64,000 bases of DNA from an uncultured Alphaproteobacteria bacterium (lineage in GTDB: Bacteria; Pseudomonadota; Alphaproteobacteria; Rhodobacterales; Rhodobacteraceae): contig CABZEG010000001.1 in assembly GCA_902524655.1 (NCBI GenBank), positions 1 to 64,000 on the forward strand. The letters run 5' to 3'. A program made the position numbers and the translations under genes. This document shows positions 1-8,951 of this stretch, one piece after another. A model generated the notes under the pieces. The model made no database searches, had not been told where the DNA came from, and saw only the letters and a list, made by a program, of their open reading frames with translations. Position 1 is the first letter of the stretch. The number at the start of each line of letters is the position of its first letter.

Positions 1-119
1 CAATGAACAATGAAAGGATATCCGCCAAACAAAAAGCTTGGAACGAAGGTAGTTGGGTCAGAGCTGCAGCACATGCACATGCCTTAAAGAAACAAACTGC
101 CTTACAGGCAGCTGAATAA
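1..119 (+). CDS. paaA: 1,2-phenylacetyl-CoA epoxidase subunit PaaA, C-terminal end (partial)
   Basis: Only the last 38 or so codons are inside the window; the reading frame enters from the left edge (codons begin at base 3) and stops with TAA at 117-119. The tail reads like the PaaA C-terminus (KQKAWNEGSWVRAAAHAHAL), and the identity is fixed by the paaBCDE genes that follow directly. PaaA is the di-iron catalytic subunit that epoxidises the ring of phenylacetyl-CoA in the aerobic phenylacetate pathway. The active-site residues lie upstream of the window and cannot be checked. The next gene starts one base after the stop, so the two are co-translated. Confidence 0.85.
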   Translation, partial: MNNERISAKQKAWNEGSWVRAAAHAHALKKQTALQAAE

Positions 120-120
120 A

Positions 121-411
121 TTGGTTAATGAGGAAAAAGAAACCATCCTCTGGGAGGTATTTATCCAGCCAAAAAATGGTCTGTCACATCGTCACTGTGG
201 ATCAATTCATGCTCCAGACCGCGAGATGGCAATATTATCTGCAAGGAATGTATACAGTCGTAGGGGAGAAGGACAATCAATTTGGGTCGTAAAGTCTATT
301 GATATAGTATCTTCTGATCCCGATGAGAAAGACGAAACTTTTAGTTCTGACGATAAAATTTATCGCCATCCCACTTTTTATGATGTTCCAGATGATGTAG
401 GTCACATGTAA
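121..411 (+). CDS. paaB: 1,2-phenylacetyl-CoA epoxidase subunit PaaB
   Basis: A 96-residue protein matching PaaB over its full normal length. Recognisable stretches are LWEVFIQPKNGLSHRHCGS near the start, a middle motif of the type YSRRGEGQSIWVVKS, and YRHPTFYDVPDDV at the end. PaaB is a small non-catalytic subunit that bridges PaaAC heterodimers in the multicomponent epoxidase. The start is TTG, one base after the paaA stop, and the TAA overlaps the paaC ATG by one base, so the operon is tightly translationally coupled. Confidence 0.93.
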   Translation: MVNEEKETILWEVFIQPKNGLSHRHCGSIHAPDREMAILSARNVYSRRGEGQSIWVVKSIDIVSSDPDEKDETFSSDDKIYRHPTFYDVPDDVGHM

Positions 412-1178
412 TGAAAAATAATACGGCCGATATGCTTTTTGAAGGTCTACTGAGAATAGCTGATGACAATCTAATATTAGGCCATAGAACATCAGAATGG
501 TGCGGGCATGCACCCACTCTGGAAGAAGATCTTGCCCTTCCTAACATCGCTCTAGATTTAATTGGACACGCGCAAAATTTGTACTGCCTAGCATGTGAAA
601 TAGACTCTAGATATCAAAATGAGGATCAATTAGCTTTCCTGAGACTTGAACATGAATATAAAAATTTATTGCTTGTTGAGCAGGAAAACGGTGATTTTGG
701 AAATACTGTCTTACGCCTGTTCTATTTTTCGACCTTTATGAAATATTTTTGGGAGAGAGTGAAAATTAAATGCTGCTTTAAAAAGCTAAAGGAATTCTCG
801 GAGAAGGCATTTTTGGAAACTTCCTATCATTCGAAATATGCGTCTCAATGGGTTGTCACATTAGGCGATGGCACAGATGAAAGCAATTTAAAAATGTCTA
901 ATGCCATCACAAACTTAGAACCTTTCTTAGGAGAACTTTTTAATAATGACGATTTTACTGAAATGTGCACGCAAAATGATTTCCTTCCTGAACCAAGATC
1001 GATATTTGACAGTTGGAAAAATGAAGTTGAGGCTATTCTCCAAAAAGGGAATTTAGATTTTCCAGACATTATTTTAAAAAAAAGAGGTGGACGGAAAGGT
1101 GAACACAGTGAGGCCTTTGGGTATTTGCTTTCAGACCTACAATATATGCAAAGAGCGTATCCAAACTCAAGTTGGTGA
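411..1178 (+). CDS. paaC: 1,2-phenylacetyl-CoA epoxidase subunit PaaC
   Basis: A 255-residue ferritin-like helical protein, normal for PaaC. The early region has the family's features: an LxIADDNLILGHRTSEWCG-type stretch near residues 15-33, an LALPNIALDLIGHAQN-type stretch, and a region with EHEY and DFGNTVLRLFYFSTF. PaaC is the structural partner of PaaA; the pair forms the catalytic core. The C-terminus ends in a QRAYP-type segment, as in the family. It overlaps paaB by one base and is followed directly by paaD. Confidence 0.94.
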   Translation: MKNNTADMLFEGLLRIADDNLILGHRTSEWCGHAPTLEEDLALPNIALDLIGHAQNLYCLACEIDSRYQNEDQLAFLRLEHEYKNLLLVEQENGDFGNTVLRLFYFSTFMKYFWERVKIKCCFKKLKEFSEKAFLETSYHSKYASQWVVTLGDGTDESNLKMSNAITNLEPFLGELFNNDDFTEMCTQNDFLPEPRSIFDSWKNEVEAILQKGNLDFPDIILKKRGGRKGEHSEAFGYLLSDLQYMQRAYPNSSW

Positions 1179-1180
1179 AC

Positions 1181-1663
1181 ATGGAAAAAAGCACTGAAAA
1201 AGCATGGGATGTCTTAAAAGACTTGACCGACCCTGAATTACCCTTCCTAACATTAGACGATTTGGGAGTAATCAGAGAAATTAAGCGCAACGATAAAAAC
1301 CATGTGGTTACTATTGCTCCAACCTACATTGGATGCCCAGCTATTTCAGTCATTGAGGAAAAAATTGCAAGTGAGTTAAAAAAGATAGGTATATCGCCCA
1401 TAATTGAAAAGTCTTTTTCGCCACCTTGGAGCTCAGATTGGATTTCTGAAAATGGGAAGAAAAAAATGGAGGAGTTTGGAATTTCACCCCCACATCCCAG
1501 GAAGTCAGATACTATTGGTGATCCCTTATTAAAAGATGTCAAGTGTCCACAATGTACATCTTACAAAACCGAAAAGGTATCTGAATTTGGCTCAACAGCA
1601 TGCAAGTCACTATATAGATGCTTGGATTGCAAGGAGCCCTTTGATCATTTTAAGTGTGTTTAA
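1181..1663 (+). CDS. paaD: phenylacetyl-CoA epoxidase maturation protein PaaD
   Basis: A MIP18/DUF59-family protein (about residues 10-90) with a C-terminal zinc-ribbon-like part. The motifs are DPELPFLTLDDLGVIR and PTYIGCPAI, then CPQC...CLDC with a final Cys near the end. PaaD is needed for phenylacetate catabolism and is thought to help assemble the metal or Fe-S centres of the epoxidase; it is not a catalytic subunit. The ORF could start at TTG 1172 or GTG 1175; I prefer ATG 1181, which gives the sequence MEKSTEKAWDVLKDL and lies two bases after the paaC stop. GTG 1175 would overlap paaC in a GTGA and remains possible. Confidence 0.9.
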   Translation: MEKSTEKAWDVLKDLTDPELPFLTLDDLGVIREIKRNDKNHVVTIAPTYIGCPAISVIEEKIASELKKIGISPIIEKSFSPPWSSDWISENGKKKMEEFGISPPHPRKSDTIGDPLLKDVKCPQCTSYKTEKVSEFGSTACKSLYRCLDCKEPFDHFKCV

Positions 1664-2728
1664 ATGGTCAAACAAAAATTTTATGATCTTAAAATAAACT
1701 CAATCAAGAGAGAGACAGCGGGAAGCAGTAGAATAAAGTTCAGTCTACCCAACTTTTTGTATGAGAAATTTAATCATAAACCTGGCCAATATATCAGCGT
1801 CAGATTCAATATGAAAAAAGAGGCCTACACTAGAACCTATTCCATCAGTTCTGAACCCAATAAAAACTTTATTGAGATAGGTGTCAAACATATAGAAAAT
1901 GGTATGTTTTCAAAATTTCTCAAAACAAAAAAAATAGAGGATGTGGTTCAAATATCCAACCCAGATGGTAGTTTTGTTGTAAGAAACAAAAACGCAAATC
2001 ATCTGTTACTTATAGCGGCAGGATCGGGGATTACTCCAATTATGTCCATTTTGAAGTCTACACTTAGGAAAAATAAAAAATCGAGAATAACACTTTTATA
2101 TTCAAATAAAACGTTCGCCGATATGATGTACAAAACAGAAATACAGGACTTAAAAGATAAGTATCTTGATAGGCTAATCGTTTTCAACTTTTTTTCTAGA
2201 GAGATCCAGAGTACAGAATTTCTGAATGGAAGGATAACGCAAGATAAAATGGCTTTTTTAAGCGACAAAAATCTTATTGATCTCGAAGATTTAGACCAAT
2301 GTTTAATTTGTGGACCAATAGATATGACTAAATCCTTGCAATCATATTTAAAAGACAAGGGAGTAGCAGAAAGAAGAATTACGACTGAGCTATTTTTTGT
2401 GGCTACAGATAAAAGTATAGAAGATATTTCCCGAAATTTAGAGGAAGGGAAGAGTAAAATAGAGCTCCTAATAGACGGAAGTAAAAAATCTTTTCTTATG
2501 AGCAAGAATGACGATTTTATAGATAAAGCTAACCAAAATGGAATTAATGTGCCTTATTCTTGCAAAAACGGCATGTGCGCAACTTGTAGATGCAAGGTCA
2601 GTTCGGGTGAAGCAAAAATGAGAAAGAATTACTCTTTGGAAGAGTGGGAAATTAAAAAAGGATTTGTTTTGTCTTGCCAATTAGAACCATTAGGTAAAGT
2701 AATATCTCTCGATTTTGACATAATATAA
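1664..2728 (+). CDS. paaE: phenylacetyl-CoA epoxidase reductase PaaE
   Basis: A 354-residue reductase with ferredoxin-NADP reductase architecture plus a C-terminal plant-type 2Fe-2S domain. Visible motifs are RTYSISSEP (FAD binding), AAGSGITPIMSILK (NAD(P)H binding) and CKNGMCATCRC with a later Cys in SCQLEP (2Fe-2S ligands, CX4CX2C...C). It passes electrons from NADPH to the PaaAC di-iron site. ATG directly follows the paaD stop. This ends the paaABCDE run; no paaG, paaZ or paaK homologue follows, so the lower pathway must be encoded elsewhere or to the left of the window. Confidence 0.95.
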   Translation: MVKQKFYDLKINSIKRETAGSSRIKFSLPNFLYEKFNHKPGQYISVRFNMKKEAYTRTYSISSEPNKNFIEIGVKHIENGMFSKFLKTKKIEDVVQISNPDGSFVVRNKNANHLLLIAAGSGITPIMSILKSTLRKNKKSRITLLYSNKTFADMMYKTEIQDLKDKYLDRLIVFNFFSREIQSTEFLNGRITQDKMAFLSDKNLIDLEDLDQCLICGPIDMTKSLQSYLKDKGVAERRITTELFFVATDKSIEDISRNLEEGKSKIELLIDGSKKSFLMSKNDDFIDKANQNGINVPYSCKNGMCATCRCKVSSGEAKMRKNYSLEEWEIKKGFVLSCQLEPLGKVISLDFDII

Positions 2729-2818
2729 GTTGGAAATTAAGAGCTGATTGATATAGTTTAAGCTGTTTATTCAATCTATTGCTTTTTATTAAAAATCTTT
2801 GTTATTATTTAATAACGA

Positions 2819-5272
2819 ATGGGGAATTTGATGAGTATACCGTCAGAGGCAAGTATTGTAATTATTGGCGGTGGTATATCAGGATGCTCGCTAGCATATC
2901 ATCTTGCTAAGATAGGTTGGAAAGACATTGTTCTTTTGGAAAGGAAGAAATTGACTTCTGGAACCACATGGCATGCAGCGGGTCTTATTGGTCAATTAAG
3001 ACCAAACTTAAATATGACAAGATTAGCAAAATACTCTGCAGACCTCTATGTGAACTTAGAAAAAGAAACAGGGGTTTCTACAGGGGTAAAACAAAATGGA
3101 TCGTTAACGGTAGCACTTACAGAGCACCGTCATGAAGAAATTCTGAGACAATCATCGATAGCAAAGTCATTTGATGTTGACGTCAATGAGATTTCCATTT
3201 CTGAATTGAAGTCCTATCATCCATTTTTAAATGTCGATGGAGTGAAGGGTGCCGTCCATCTCCCACTAGATGGTCAAGGCGATCCCGCGAATATTGCAAT
3301 GGCACTAGCAAAAGGAGCTCGAGATTTAGGAGTAAAAATTTTTGAAGATACAAAAGTGACTGGGTTAAACACTCATAATAATTCAGTTAGTGGCATTTAC
3401 TGGCTGAATAATGATGGAAAAGGGCTTATCAAAACTGAAAATGCTGCAAATTGTGCTGGAATGTGGGCAAGAGAATTTGCTGAAAGCCAGGGGGTTACCG
3501 TTCCGCTCCATGCCTGTGAGCATTTCTATATCGTAACTGAACCAGTCAAAAACCTAAGTACTTTGCCCGTATTAAGAATGCCAGATGAACAAGCGTATTA
3601 CAAAGAGGATGCGGGTAAATTTTTAGTTGGAGCCTTCGAACTTGAAGCAAAACCATGGGGTATGGATGGAATAGATGAGGATTTCTGCTTTGACCAATTA
3701 CCGGAAGATCTAGATCACTTTGAACCTATATTGGAGAAAGCTATAAAGCGAATTCCCATATTAGCAAAATACGGTATTAAAACATTTTTCAATGGTCCAG
3801 AGAGCTTTACTCCGGATGATAAATACTATTTGGGGGAAGCTCCCGAGCTGAAGGGTTTTTGGGTCGCGGCTGGATACAATTCAATTGGAATCGTCTCTTC
3901 GGGGGGTGCTGGGATGGCTTTGGCACAGTGGATCGACCAAGGATCACCTCCCTTTGACCTATGGGACGTTGATATTAGGAGAGCCCAACCATTCCAAAGA
4001 AACCGTCTCTATTTGAAAAACCGGGTAAAGGAAACATTAGGATTATTGTTTGCAGATCATTTTCCTTATCGACAGGTCGAAACATCTCGAGGGGTCAGAA
4101 GATCACCATTACACGAGCATTTAAAAAAGGAAAATGCCGTTTTCGGTGAACTCGCGGGATGGGAAAGAGCCAATTGGTTTTCTATTGGTAGCCAGGAAAA
4201 AAGATACATCTACGATTGGAAAAAACAAAATTGGTTTGAAAACCATAGACTAGAGCATTTAGCAATTCGAAATAATGTTGGACTAGTAGATATGAGCAGT
4301 TTTGGAAAAATAAGAGTTGAGGGAAGTGATGCCCTTTTGTTTTGCCAAAGAATTTGTGGAAATAATGTCGATGTAGAAATTGGGAAAATAGTTTACACCC
4401 AAATGCTCAATTCAAAAGGTGGTATTGAAAGCGACCTGACAGTCACTCGTTTAAAGCAGAATTGTTTTTTATTTGTAGTACCCGCTACAACTCTAGTGCG
4501 AGATCTGAGTTGGCTGAGTCGCCACACAGAAGACTTTAATATCGTATTAACTGATGTTACTTCATCTGAAGCCGTTTTAGCATTAATGGGGCCTAATTCA
4601 AGAAAGCTATTATCAGACATATCACCAAATAAATTTGATAACAAAAATCATCCCTTTGGCTTAGCAAAGGAAATCGAAATAGGATATGGTTTAGCTAGAG
4701 CACATCGAATAAGTTATGTTGGTGAATTAGGTTGGGAACTTTATGTTAGTTCAGAGCAGGCATGTCATGTTTTCGAAACAATCCGAGAGGCAGGAAAAAA
4801 ATATGAGCTAAAGCTCTGTGGGCAACATAGCTTAGATAGTTGTAGAATAGAGAAGGCTTATCGCCATTTTGGCCATGACATTACCGATGAAGATCATGTT
4901 TTGGAAGCAGGGCTCGGTTTTGCTGTAAAAACAGATAAAGATGATTTTATAGGTAAAGAGGCAGTTATAAGGAAAAACAATAAGGGGTTAGAAAAATATC
5001 TCTATCAATTTCAATTAGAAGATCCAGAACTATTTCTTTTTCATAATGAACCGATTTATCGGGATGGCGAACTCGTTTCTCATTTAACTTCTGGTAATTA
5101 CGGTCACTTTTTGGGATCAGCTGTTGGCATGGGTTATATTCCATTAAAAGAAGAAACTAAAGAGTCAGTTGAAACCTCTGATTTTCATATTGAAATTTCA
5201 GGTACTATGGCGAAGGCAAAAATTTCATTAAGACCACTTTATGACCCTAGTTCAGAAAAAATTAAGGTCTAA
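2819..5272 (+). CDS. dimethylglycine/sarcosine dehydrogenase-like FAD protein with GcvT domain
   Basis: An 817-residue two-part enzyme. The N-terminal DAO-type oxidoreductase has a Rossmann motif (IVIIGGGISGCSLAYHL) and the SGTTWHAAGL segment, whose His carries covalent FAD in dimethylglycine dehydrogenase. The C-terminal half (from about residue 420) is a GcvT aminomethyltransferase domain with SPLHEHL-, DMSSFGKIRVEG- and GELGWELYV-type motifs. Such proteins oxidise N-methyl groups of dimethylglycine or sarcosine and pass the carbon to tetrahydrofolate. The exact substrate cannot be told from sequence; choline, betaine or creatine breakdown is likely. ATG 2819 is used; ATG 2831 (MSIPSEAS) is an alternative. 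It is separated from paaE by 90 bases and may have its own promoter. Confidence 0.87.
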   Translation: MGNLMSIPSEASIVIIGGGISGCSLAYHLAKIGWKDIVLLERKKLTSGTTWHAAGLIGQLRPNLNMTRLAKYSADLYVNLEKETGVSTGVKQNGSLTVALTEHRHEEILRQSSIAKSFDVDVNEISISELKSYHPFLNVDGVKGAVHLPLDGQGDPANIAMALAKGARDLGVKIFEDTKVTGLNTHNNSVSGIYWLNNDGKGLIKTENAANCAGMWAREFAESQGVTVPLHACEHFYIVTEPVKNLSTLPVLRMPDEQAYYKEDAGKFLVGAFELEAKPWGMDGIDEDFCFDQLPEDLDHFEPILEKAIKRIPILAKYGIKTFFNGPESFTPDDKYYLGEAPELKGFWVAAGYNSIGIVSSGGAGMALAQWIDQGSPPFDLWDVDIRRAQPFQRNRLYLKNRVKETLGLLFADHFPYRQVETSRGVRRSPLHEHLKKENAVFGELAGWERANWFSIGSQEKRYIYDWKKQNWFENHRLEHLAIRNNVGLVDMSSFGKIRVEGSDALLFCQRICGNNVDVEIGKIVYTQMLNSKGGIESDLTVTRLKQNCFLFVVPATTLVRDLSWLSRHTEDFNIVLTDVTSSEAVLALMGPNSRKLLSDISPNKFDNKNHPFGLAKEIEIGYGLARAHRISYVGELGWELYVSSEQACHVFETIREAGKKYELKLCGQHSLDSCRIEKAYRHFGHDITDEDHVLEAGLGFAVKTDKDDFIGKEAVIRKNNKGLEKYLYQFQLEDPELFLFHNEPIYRDGELVSHLTSGNYGHFLGSAVGMGYIPLKEETKESVETSDFHIEISGTMAKAKISLRPLYDPSSEKIKV

Positions 5273-5420
5273 TTTATTACAAGTAATGAGGGGGAGAGAT
5301 AAAGGTAACTAAATGAAAAGGGTAAGTCTTTAATATACCTATAAGAGGATTTCTATATCTGAGAAAATGAGCCGTACAAAAACGAATGTCAATAAGCTAA
5401 GCAAAAAAGAATTTAGTAAC

Positions 5421-5723
5421 ATGTATAAAAAAAACCTTTTAAATACCTTACTTCTAATTTTTTTATGCTCGTGTTCGTCGAATCTAAACCGTGAAATAAT
5501 AAGGCTTGACCCAACTAATGAAAATTATCATACGCCAGGATGCAGAGAAATTAGAAAAAAAATACTGGATCAAAAAAGTGATCCCAGTGAAAGCGTCGCG
5601 CGTGGCGCTTTGTCGACCTATTTTTTAGGAGCAATAAGTCTACCTGCTTTGGGTTTTTTGGAAATAAACTCAGAGGAATATAAGAAGAGTTTGATAGCTG
5701 AACTTAAAAGAAACTGTTATTAA
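5421..5723 (+). CDS. small putative lipoprotein, unknown function
   Basis: About 100 residues starting MYKKNLLNTLLLIFLCSCSS: a short basic N-terminus, a hydrophobic stretch and a Cys-rich lipobox-like end (LCSC), so it is probably a lipid-anchored protein. The mature part has one central hydrophobic segment (residues about 60-80, GALSTYFLGAISLPALGFL), charged flanks and Cys near the C-terminus. The ORF track starts at 5367, but ATG 5421 gives a proper signal peptide. I do not recognise a family. It lies alone between the dehydrogenase and the acyl-CoA dehydrogenase. Confidence 0.65.
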   Translation: MYKKNLLNTLLLIFLCSCSSNLNREIIRLDPTNENYHTPGCREIRKKILDQKSDPSESVARGALSTYFLGAISLPALGFLEINSEEYKKSLIAELKRNCY

Positions 5724-5754
5724 TAAAGTGTTAATTTTAAAAAGGGAATAAGGT

Positions 5755-6903
5755 TTGATTGATACAAAACAAATCCGGGAGTCTGTAGCAACAATTTGCC
5801 AGAAATATGGAGAAGAATATTGGCGTGCTTTAGATAAGAAAAAAGAATACCCAACAGACTTTGTTAAGGAAATGACGACAAGCGGGTTCTTAAATATCCT
5901 AATTCCTCAAGAATATGGTGGCGCTGGACTGGGATTAAAAGAAGCATGTGTTGTTTTAGAGGAACTTAGTCTTCAAGGTGCACATGCTGGTGCGTGTCAT
6001 GCTCAGATGTACGTTATGGGCACCCTTCTAAGGCATGGGTCGGATAAACAAAAAAAAGAATATCTTCCAAAAATATCTTCTGGTGAGCTGAGGCTTCAGA
6101 GCTTTGCCGTAACAGAGCCAAACTCAGGAACTGACACAACCAGTATCAAAACTATGGCAAAAAAAACTAATGATGGCTGGATTATCAACGGGCAAAAAGT
6201 CTGGATTAGTCGAGTGGAACACTCTGACTTAATGATCCTTCTCGCACGAACTAAACCACAGGGCGCTCTCCCCAAAAAGACTGACGGATTTTCCGTTTTC
6301 CTTATTGATATAGAACAAGCTAAGGAAAGTGGCCTTAAAATAGTTAAGATTGACTCTATGATTAACCATCACTCCTGTGAATTATTTTTTGATGATGTTT
6401 TCATTCCAGATGAAAGCATAATTGGTGAAGAAGACAAGGGCTTCCAAGCAATTATGGATGGTATGAATGCCGAAAGAATTCTTATAGCATCAGAGTGTAT
6501 TGGAGATGGTAAATATTTTATAGAAAAGTCTGTTAACTACGCCAAAACTAGAAAAATTTTTAATAGAGAAATTGGCATGAACCAGGGAATTCAATTTCCA
6601 ATAGCGGAGTGCTATTCACAAATCGAAGCCGCATCGCTTATGGTCGATAAAGCTGCCACGCTTTTCGACGAGGGTAAAAAATGTGGTGCTGAGGCTAATA
6701 TGGCAAAAATGTTGGCGGCTGATGCTAGTTGGAAAGCGGGCACTACAGCAATGGAGACATTTGGTGGCTTTGGCTTTAGTAAAGAATACGATATTGAGAG
6801 AAAATTCAGAGAAACGCGCCTTTATCAAACAGCTCCCGTATCGAGGAACTTAATACTTAGCTATATTGCTGAGCATGTTTTAAATCTTCCAAGAAGCTTT
6901 TGA
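5755..6903 (+). CDS. acyl-CoA dehydrogenase family protein
   Basis: A 382-residue flavoprotein with the ACAD signatures FAVTEPNSGTDTT and FGGFGFSKEYDIERKFRE. It oxidises an acyl-CoA at the alpha-beta bond, passing electrons to ETF. The usual MCAD-type base (Glu in a YEGT motif) is absent: the matching stretch is YQTAPVSRN (Gln358). A Glu at residue 240 in GMNAERILIA sits where isovaleryl-CoA and long-chain dehydrogenases keep their base, so the enzyme is probably active on a branched or short acyl-CoA. TTG start with an AAGGGAATAAGG ribosome site. The next gene, a CoA-transferase, starts one base after the stop, suggesting a two-step pathway for one acid. Confidence 0.88.
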   Translation: MIDTKQIRESVATICQKYGEEYWRALDKKKEYPTDFVKEMTTSGFLNILIPQEYGGAGLGLKEACVVLEELSLQGAHAGACHAQMYVMGTLLRHGSDKQKKEYLPKISSGELRLQSFAVTEPNSGTDTTSIKTMAKKTNDGWIINGQKVWISRVEHSDLMILLARTKPQGALPKKTDGFSVFLIDIEQAKESGLKIVKIDSMINHHSCELFFDDVFIPDESIIGEEDKGFQAIMDGMNAERILIASECIGDGKYFIEKSVNYAKTRKIFNREIGMNQGIQFPIAECYSQIEAASLMVDKAATLFDEGKKCGAEANMAKMLAADASWKAGTTAMETFGGFGFSKEYDIERKFRETRLYQTAPVSRNLILSYIAEHVLNLPRSF

Positions 6904-6904
6904 A

Positions 6905-8035
6905 ATGAGTTTACCACTTGATGGAATATTAGTGGTATCAATGGAACAAGCTGTGGCTGGACCTTTTTGCTCTAATAGACTTAAGTTAGCGGGCGCCCGG
7001 GTGATTAAGATTGAGAGAAAGGATGGTGGGGATTTTGCTCGGGGTTATGACATAGCTGCTGACGGAGAAAGCTCATATTTCATATGGCTGAATCAAGGTA
7101 AAGAAAGCATCGCGCTGGACCTAAAGACAAAGAGTGATAGACACATATTCTTAAATATGGTTGCTAAAGCGGATATTTTTATTCAGAATTTCTCTCCGAC
7201 AACTGTAACTAAATTGAGCATCGATAGCTCCAGTTTAAAATCTATTAACCCAAGACTTATCTGTTGCGATATATCTGGCTATGGAGAGGCTCCTGAAATG
7301 ATGAAAAAAAAATCCTATGATTTACTAATTCAAGCCGAGAGTGGGCTTATAGATGTCTCTGGATCACCGGAGGGACTTGGTAGGATAGGAGTCTCAATTT
7401 GCGATATTGGCGCAGGAATGGCGGCACATGCAGGCATTGTAGAATCTTTGTTATTAAGAGAACGTTTTAATAAAGTTAAGGATGTTAAGATTTCTCTTTT
7501 TGATGTTGCTGCTGACTGGATGACTGTTCCATATATTCATAGCAAATATGGAGGGGCTGCTCCCAAAAGGGTTGGTCTAAAGCATCCTTCTATCGCACCT
7601 TATGGTGCTTTCCTGTGCTCGGAAAGTACTAGCTTTATCATTTCAATTCAGAACGAATTGGAGTGGAAAAGATTTTGTGTAGAGGTTCTTAAAACACCTT
7701 CCCTGGCAGAAGAAAATAAGTTTTCTAGTAATACACTCAGAGTAAAAAACAGGGATCTATTAGATGAAACAATTCAGGCTATCTTATTTTCACTGACCGA
7801 TGAAACTCTTAAAAATAGGCTTGAAGACGCGTCAATTGCGTATGGAAGATTAAATACTGTTAAGGATCTAGAAAGGCATTTGGCGTTGAAAAAAATCAGT
7901 GTGAGAAATTCACTAGATGACAGTTTAACAATTCCTTCTCCGCCCCTAATTTGGGAGAATTCGGAAAAAAAAGCTCCTAAATTTAATCAACACAATGAAC
8001 AATTGAGAAAAGAATTCAGTGACACAAAAAAATAA
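6905..8035 (+). CDS. CaiB/BaiF family CoA-transferase
   Basis: A 376-residue class III CoA-transferase. The N-terminus (LDGILVVSMEQAVAGPFCSN) and the pattern GESSYFIWLNQGKESIALDLK are typical. The conserved catalytic Asp is visible at residue 167 (SICDIGAGMAA). It moves CoA from a donor acyl-CoA to a carboxylic acid. Coupled to the acyl-CoA dehydrogenase one base upstream, it probably activates the acid that the dehydrogenase then oxidises; the substrate is unknown. Slightly shorter than many family members (about 400). Its end overlaps the sugar kinase start by 17 bases. Confidence 0.88.
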   Translation: MSLPLDGILVVSMEQAVAGPFCSNRLKLAGARVIKIERKDGGDFARGYDIAADGESSYFIWLNQGKESIALDLKTKSDRHIFLNMVAKADIFIQNFSPTTVTKLSIDSSSLKSINPRLICCDISGYGEAPEMMKKKSYDLLIQAESGLIDVSGSPEGLGRIGVSICDIGAGMAAHAGIVESLLLRERFNKVKDVKISLFDVAADWMTVPYIHSKYGGAAPKRVGLKHPSIAPYGAFLCSESTSFIISIQNELEWKRFCVEVLKTPSLAEENKFSSNTLRVKNRDLLDETIQAILFSLTDETLKNRLEDASIAYGRLNTVKDLERHLALKKISVRNSLDDSLTIPSPPLIWENSEKKAPKFNQHNEQLRKEFSDTKK

Positions 8036-8951
8036 ACATATTTTTGTTTTTGGAATTTTCGCGGTGGATTTATCTTTCTATGTTGATAAGAAAGTAAAAC
8101 CTGGAGAAACCATTATTGCTAAAAATTCGAACATAGGCCCTGGCGGCAAAGCCTCAAATCAGGCAATATCAGCAAGAAAACTTGGAGCACCCACCACATT
8201 AATTACTCGATTAGGGAATGATAATTTTAATAGATATGCACATGATATTTGGAGAAGAGAAAAACTCTTTGCGAGTACAACAATTGACAAAAATTTGCCT
8301 ACTGGTATGGCAGGAATATTTATTGATGATAAAACTGGTGAAAATAGTGTAATTGTTGATCCTGGTGCATCAGCTCATCTAAGTATAGATGACTTTTATT
8401 CGCAGAAATCAAAAATGAAAAAAGGAGACATCTTTTTAACTCAATTTGAACAGTCATCTGATACCACATTTGCAGTTTTAAAGGAAGCCAGAGAATTGGG
8501 TATGATTACAATTTTTAACCCAGCCCCATTCGGAAAAATTAGTAGGAAAGCTTACCAGTTTTGTGAAATTATTACTCCCAATGAAACAGAAGCTGAGCAA
8601 TTAACCAGTATCTCTCTAAAGGGCAAAAGAGACATTGAAAAGGCTATTAATAAAATCAGAGACCTGGGAGTTAAAAAAGTAATTATTACACTTGGAAAAA
8701 ACGGTGCTGCGTTTTTTGATGGAGAGAGAATATTGTTTTGCCCAGGCAACAAGTTTGGAAAAGTAATTGATACGACGGGTGCTGGCGATTGTTTCAATGG
8801 TGCTCTAGCAAGCGCTCTGTCTTTTGGAAAAGATTTGAGGCAATCAGTAGAATTTTCTTGTGCAGCAGCAGGTCTTAGCGTTTTAAAGAAAGGTACTGCT
8901 CAGTCAAGTCCGACCAGCGTTGAACTAAATAAAGCTCTGAAGGCTACTTAA
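8019..8951 (+). CDS. PfkB-family carbohydrate kinase (ribokinase-like)
   Basis: A 310-residue kinase with both PfkB signatures: GPGGKASNQAISARKLGA near residues 40-57 and DTTGAGDCFNGALASAL near 252, with the catalytic base Asp257 in GAGD. Closest in pattern to ribokinase (N-terminal HIFVFGIFAVDLSFYVDK, NPAPFG and TPNETEAEQL). It phosphorylates a sugar or nucleoside; ribose is the best guess, but no rbs transporter is nearby. GTG start inside the end of the CoA-transferase gene. Its tail overlaps the convergent TPP-enzyme gene by 8 bases. Confidence 0.82.
   Translation: MTQKNKHIFVFGIFAVDLSFYVDKKVKPGETIIAKNSNIGPGGKASNQAISARKLGAPTTLITRLGNDNFNRYAHDIWRREKLFASTTIDKNLPTGMAGIFIDDKTGENSVIVDPGASAHLSIDDFYSQKSKMKKGDIFLTQFEQSSDTTFAVLKEARELGMITIFNPAPFGKISRKAYQFCEIITPNETEAEQLTSISLKGKRDIEKAINKIRDLGVKKVIITLGKNGAAFFDGERILFCPGNKFGKVIDTTGAGDCFNGALASALSFGKDLRQSVEFSCAAAGLSVLKKGTAQSSPTSVELNKALKAT

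Noticed and set aside
1999-2505. A 168-aa minus-strand ORF inside paaE
   Set aside because: Antisense to a well-supported gene with strong motifs; no independent support.
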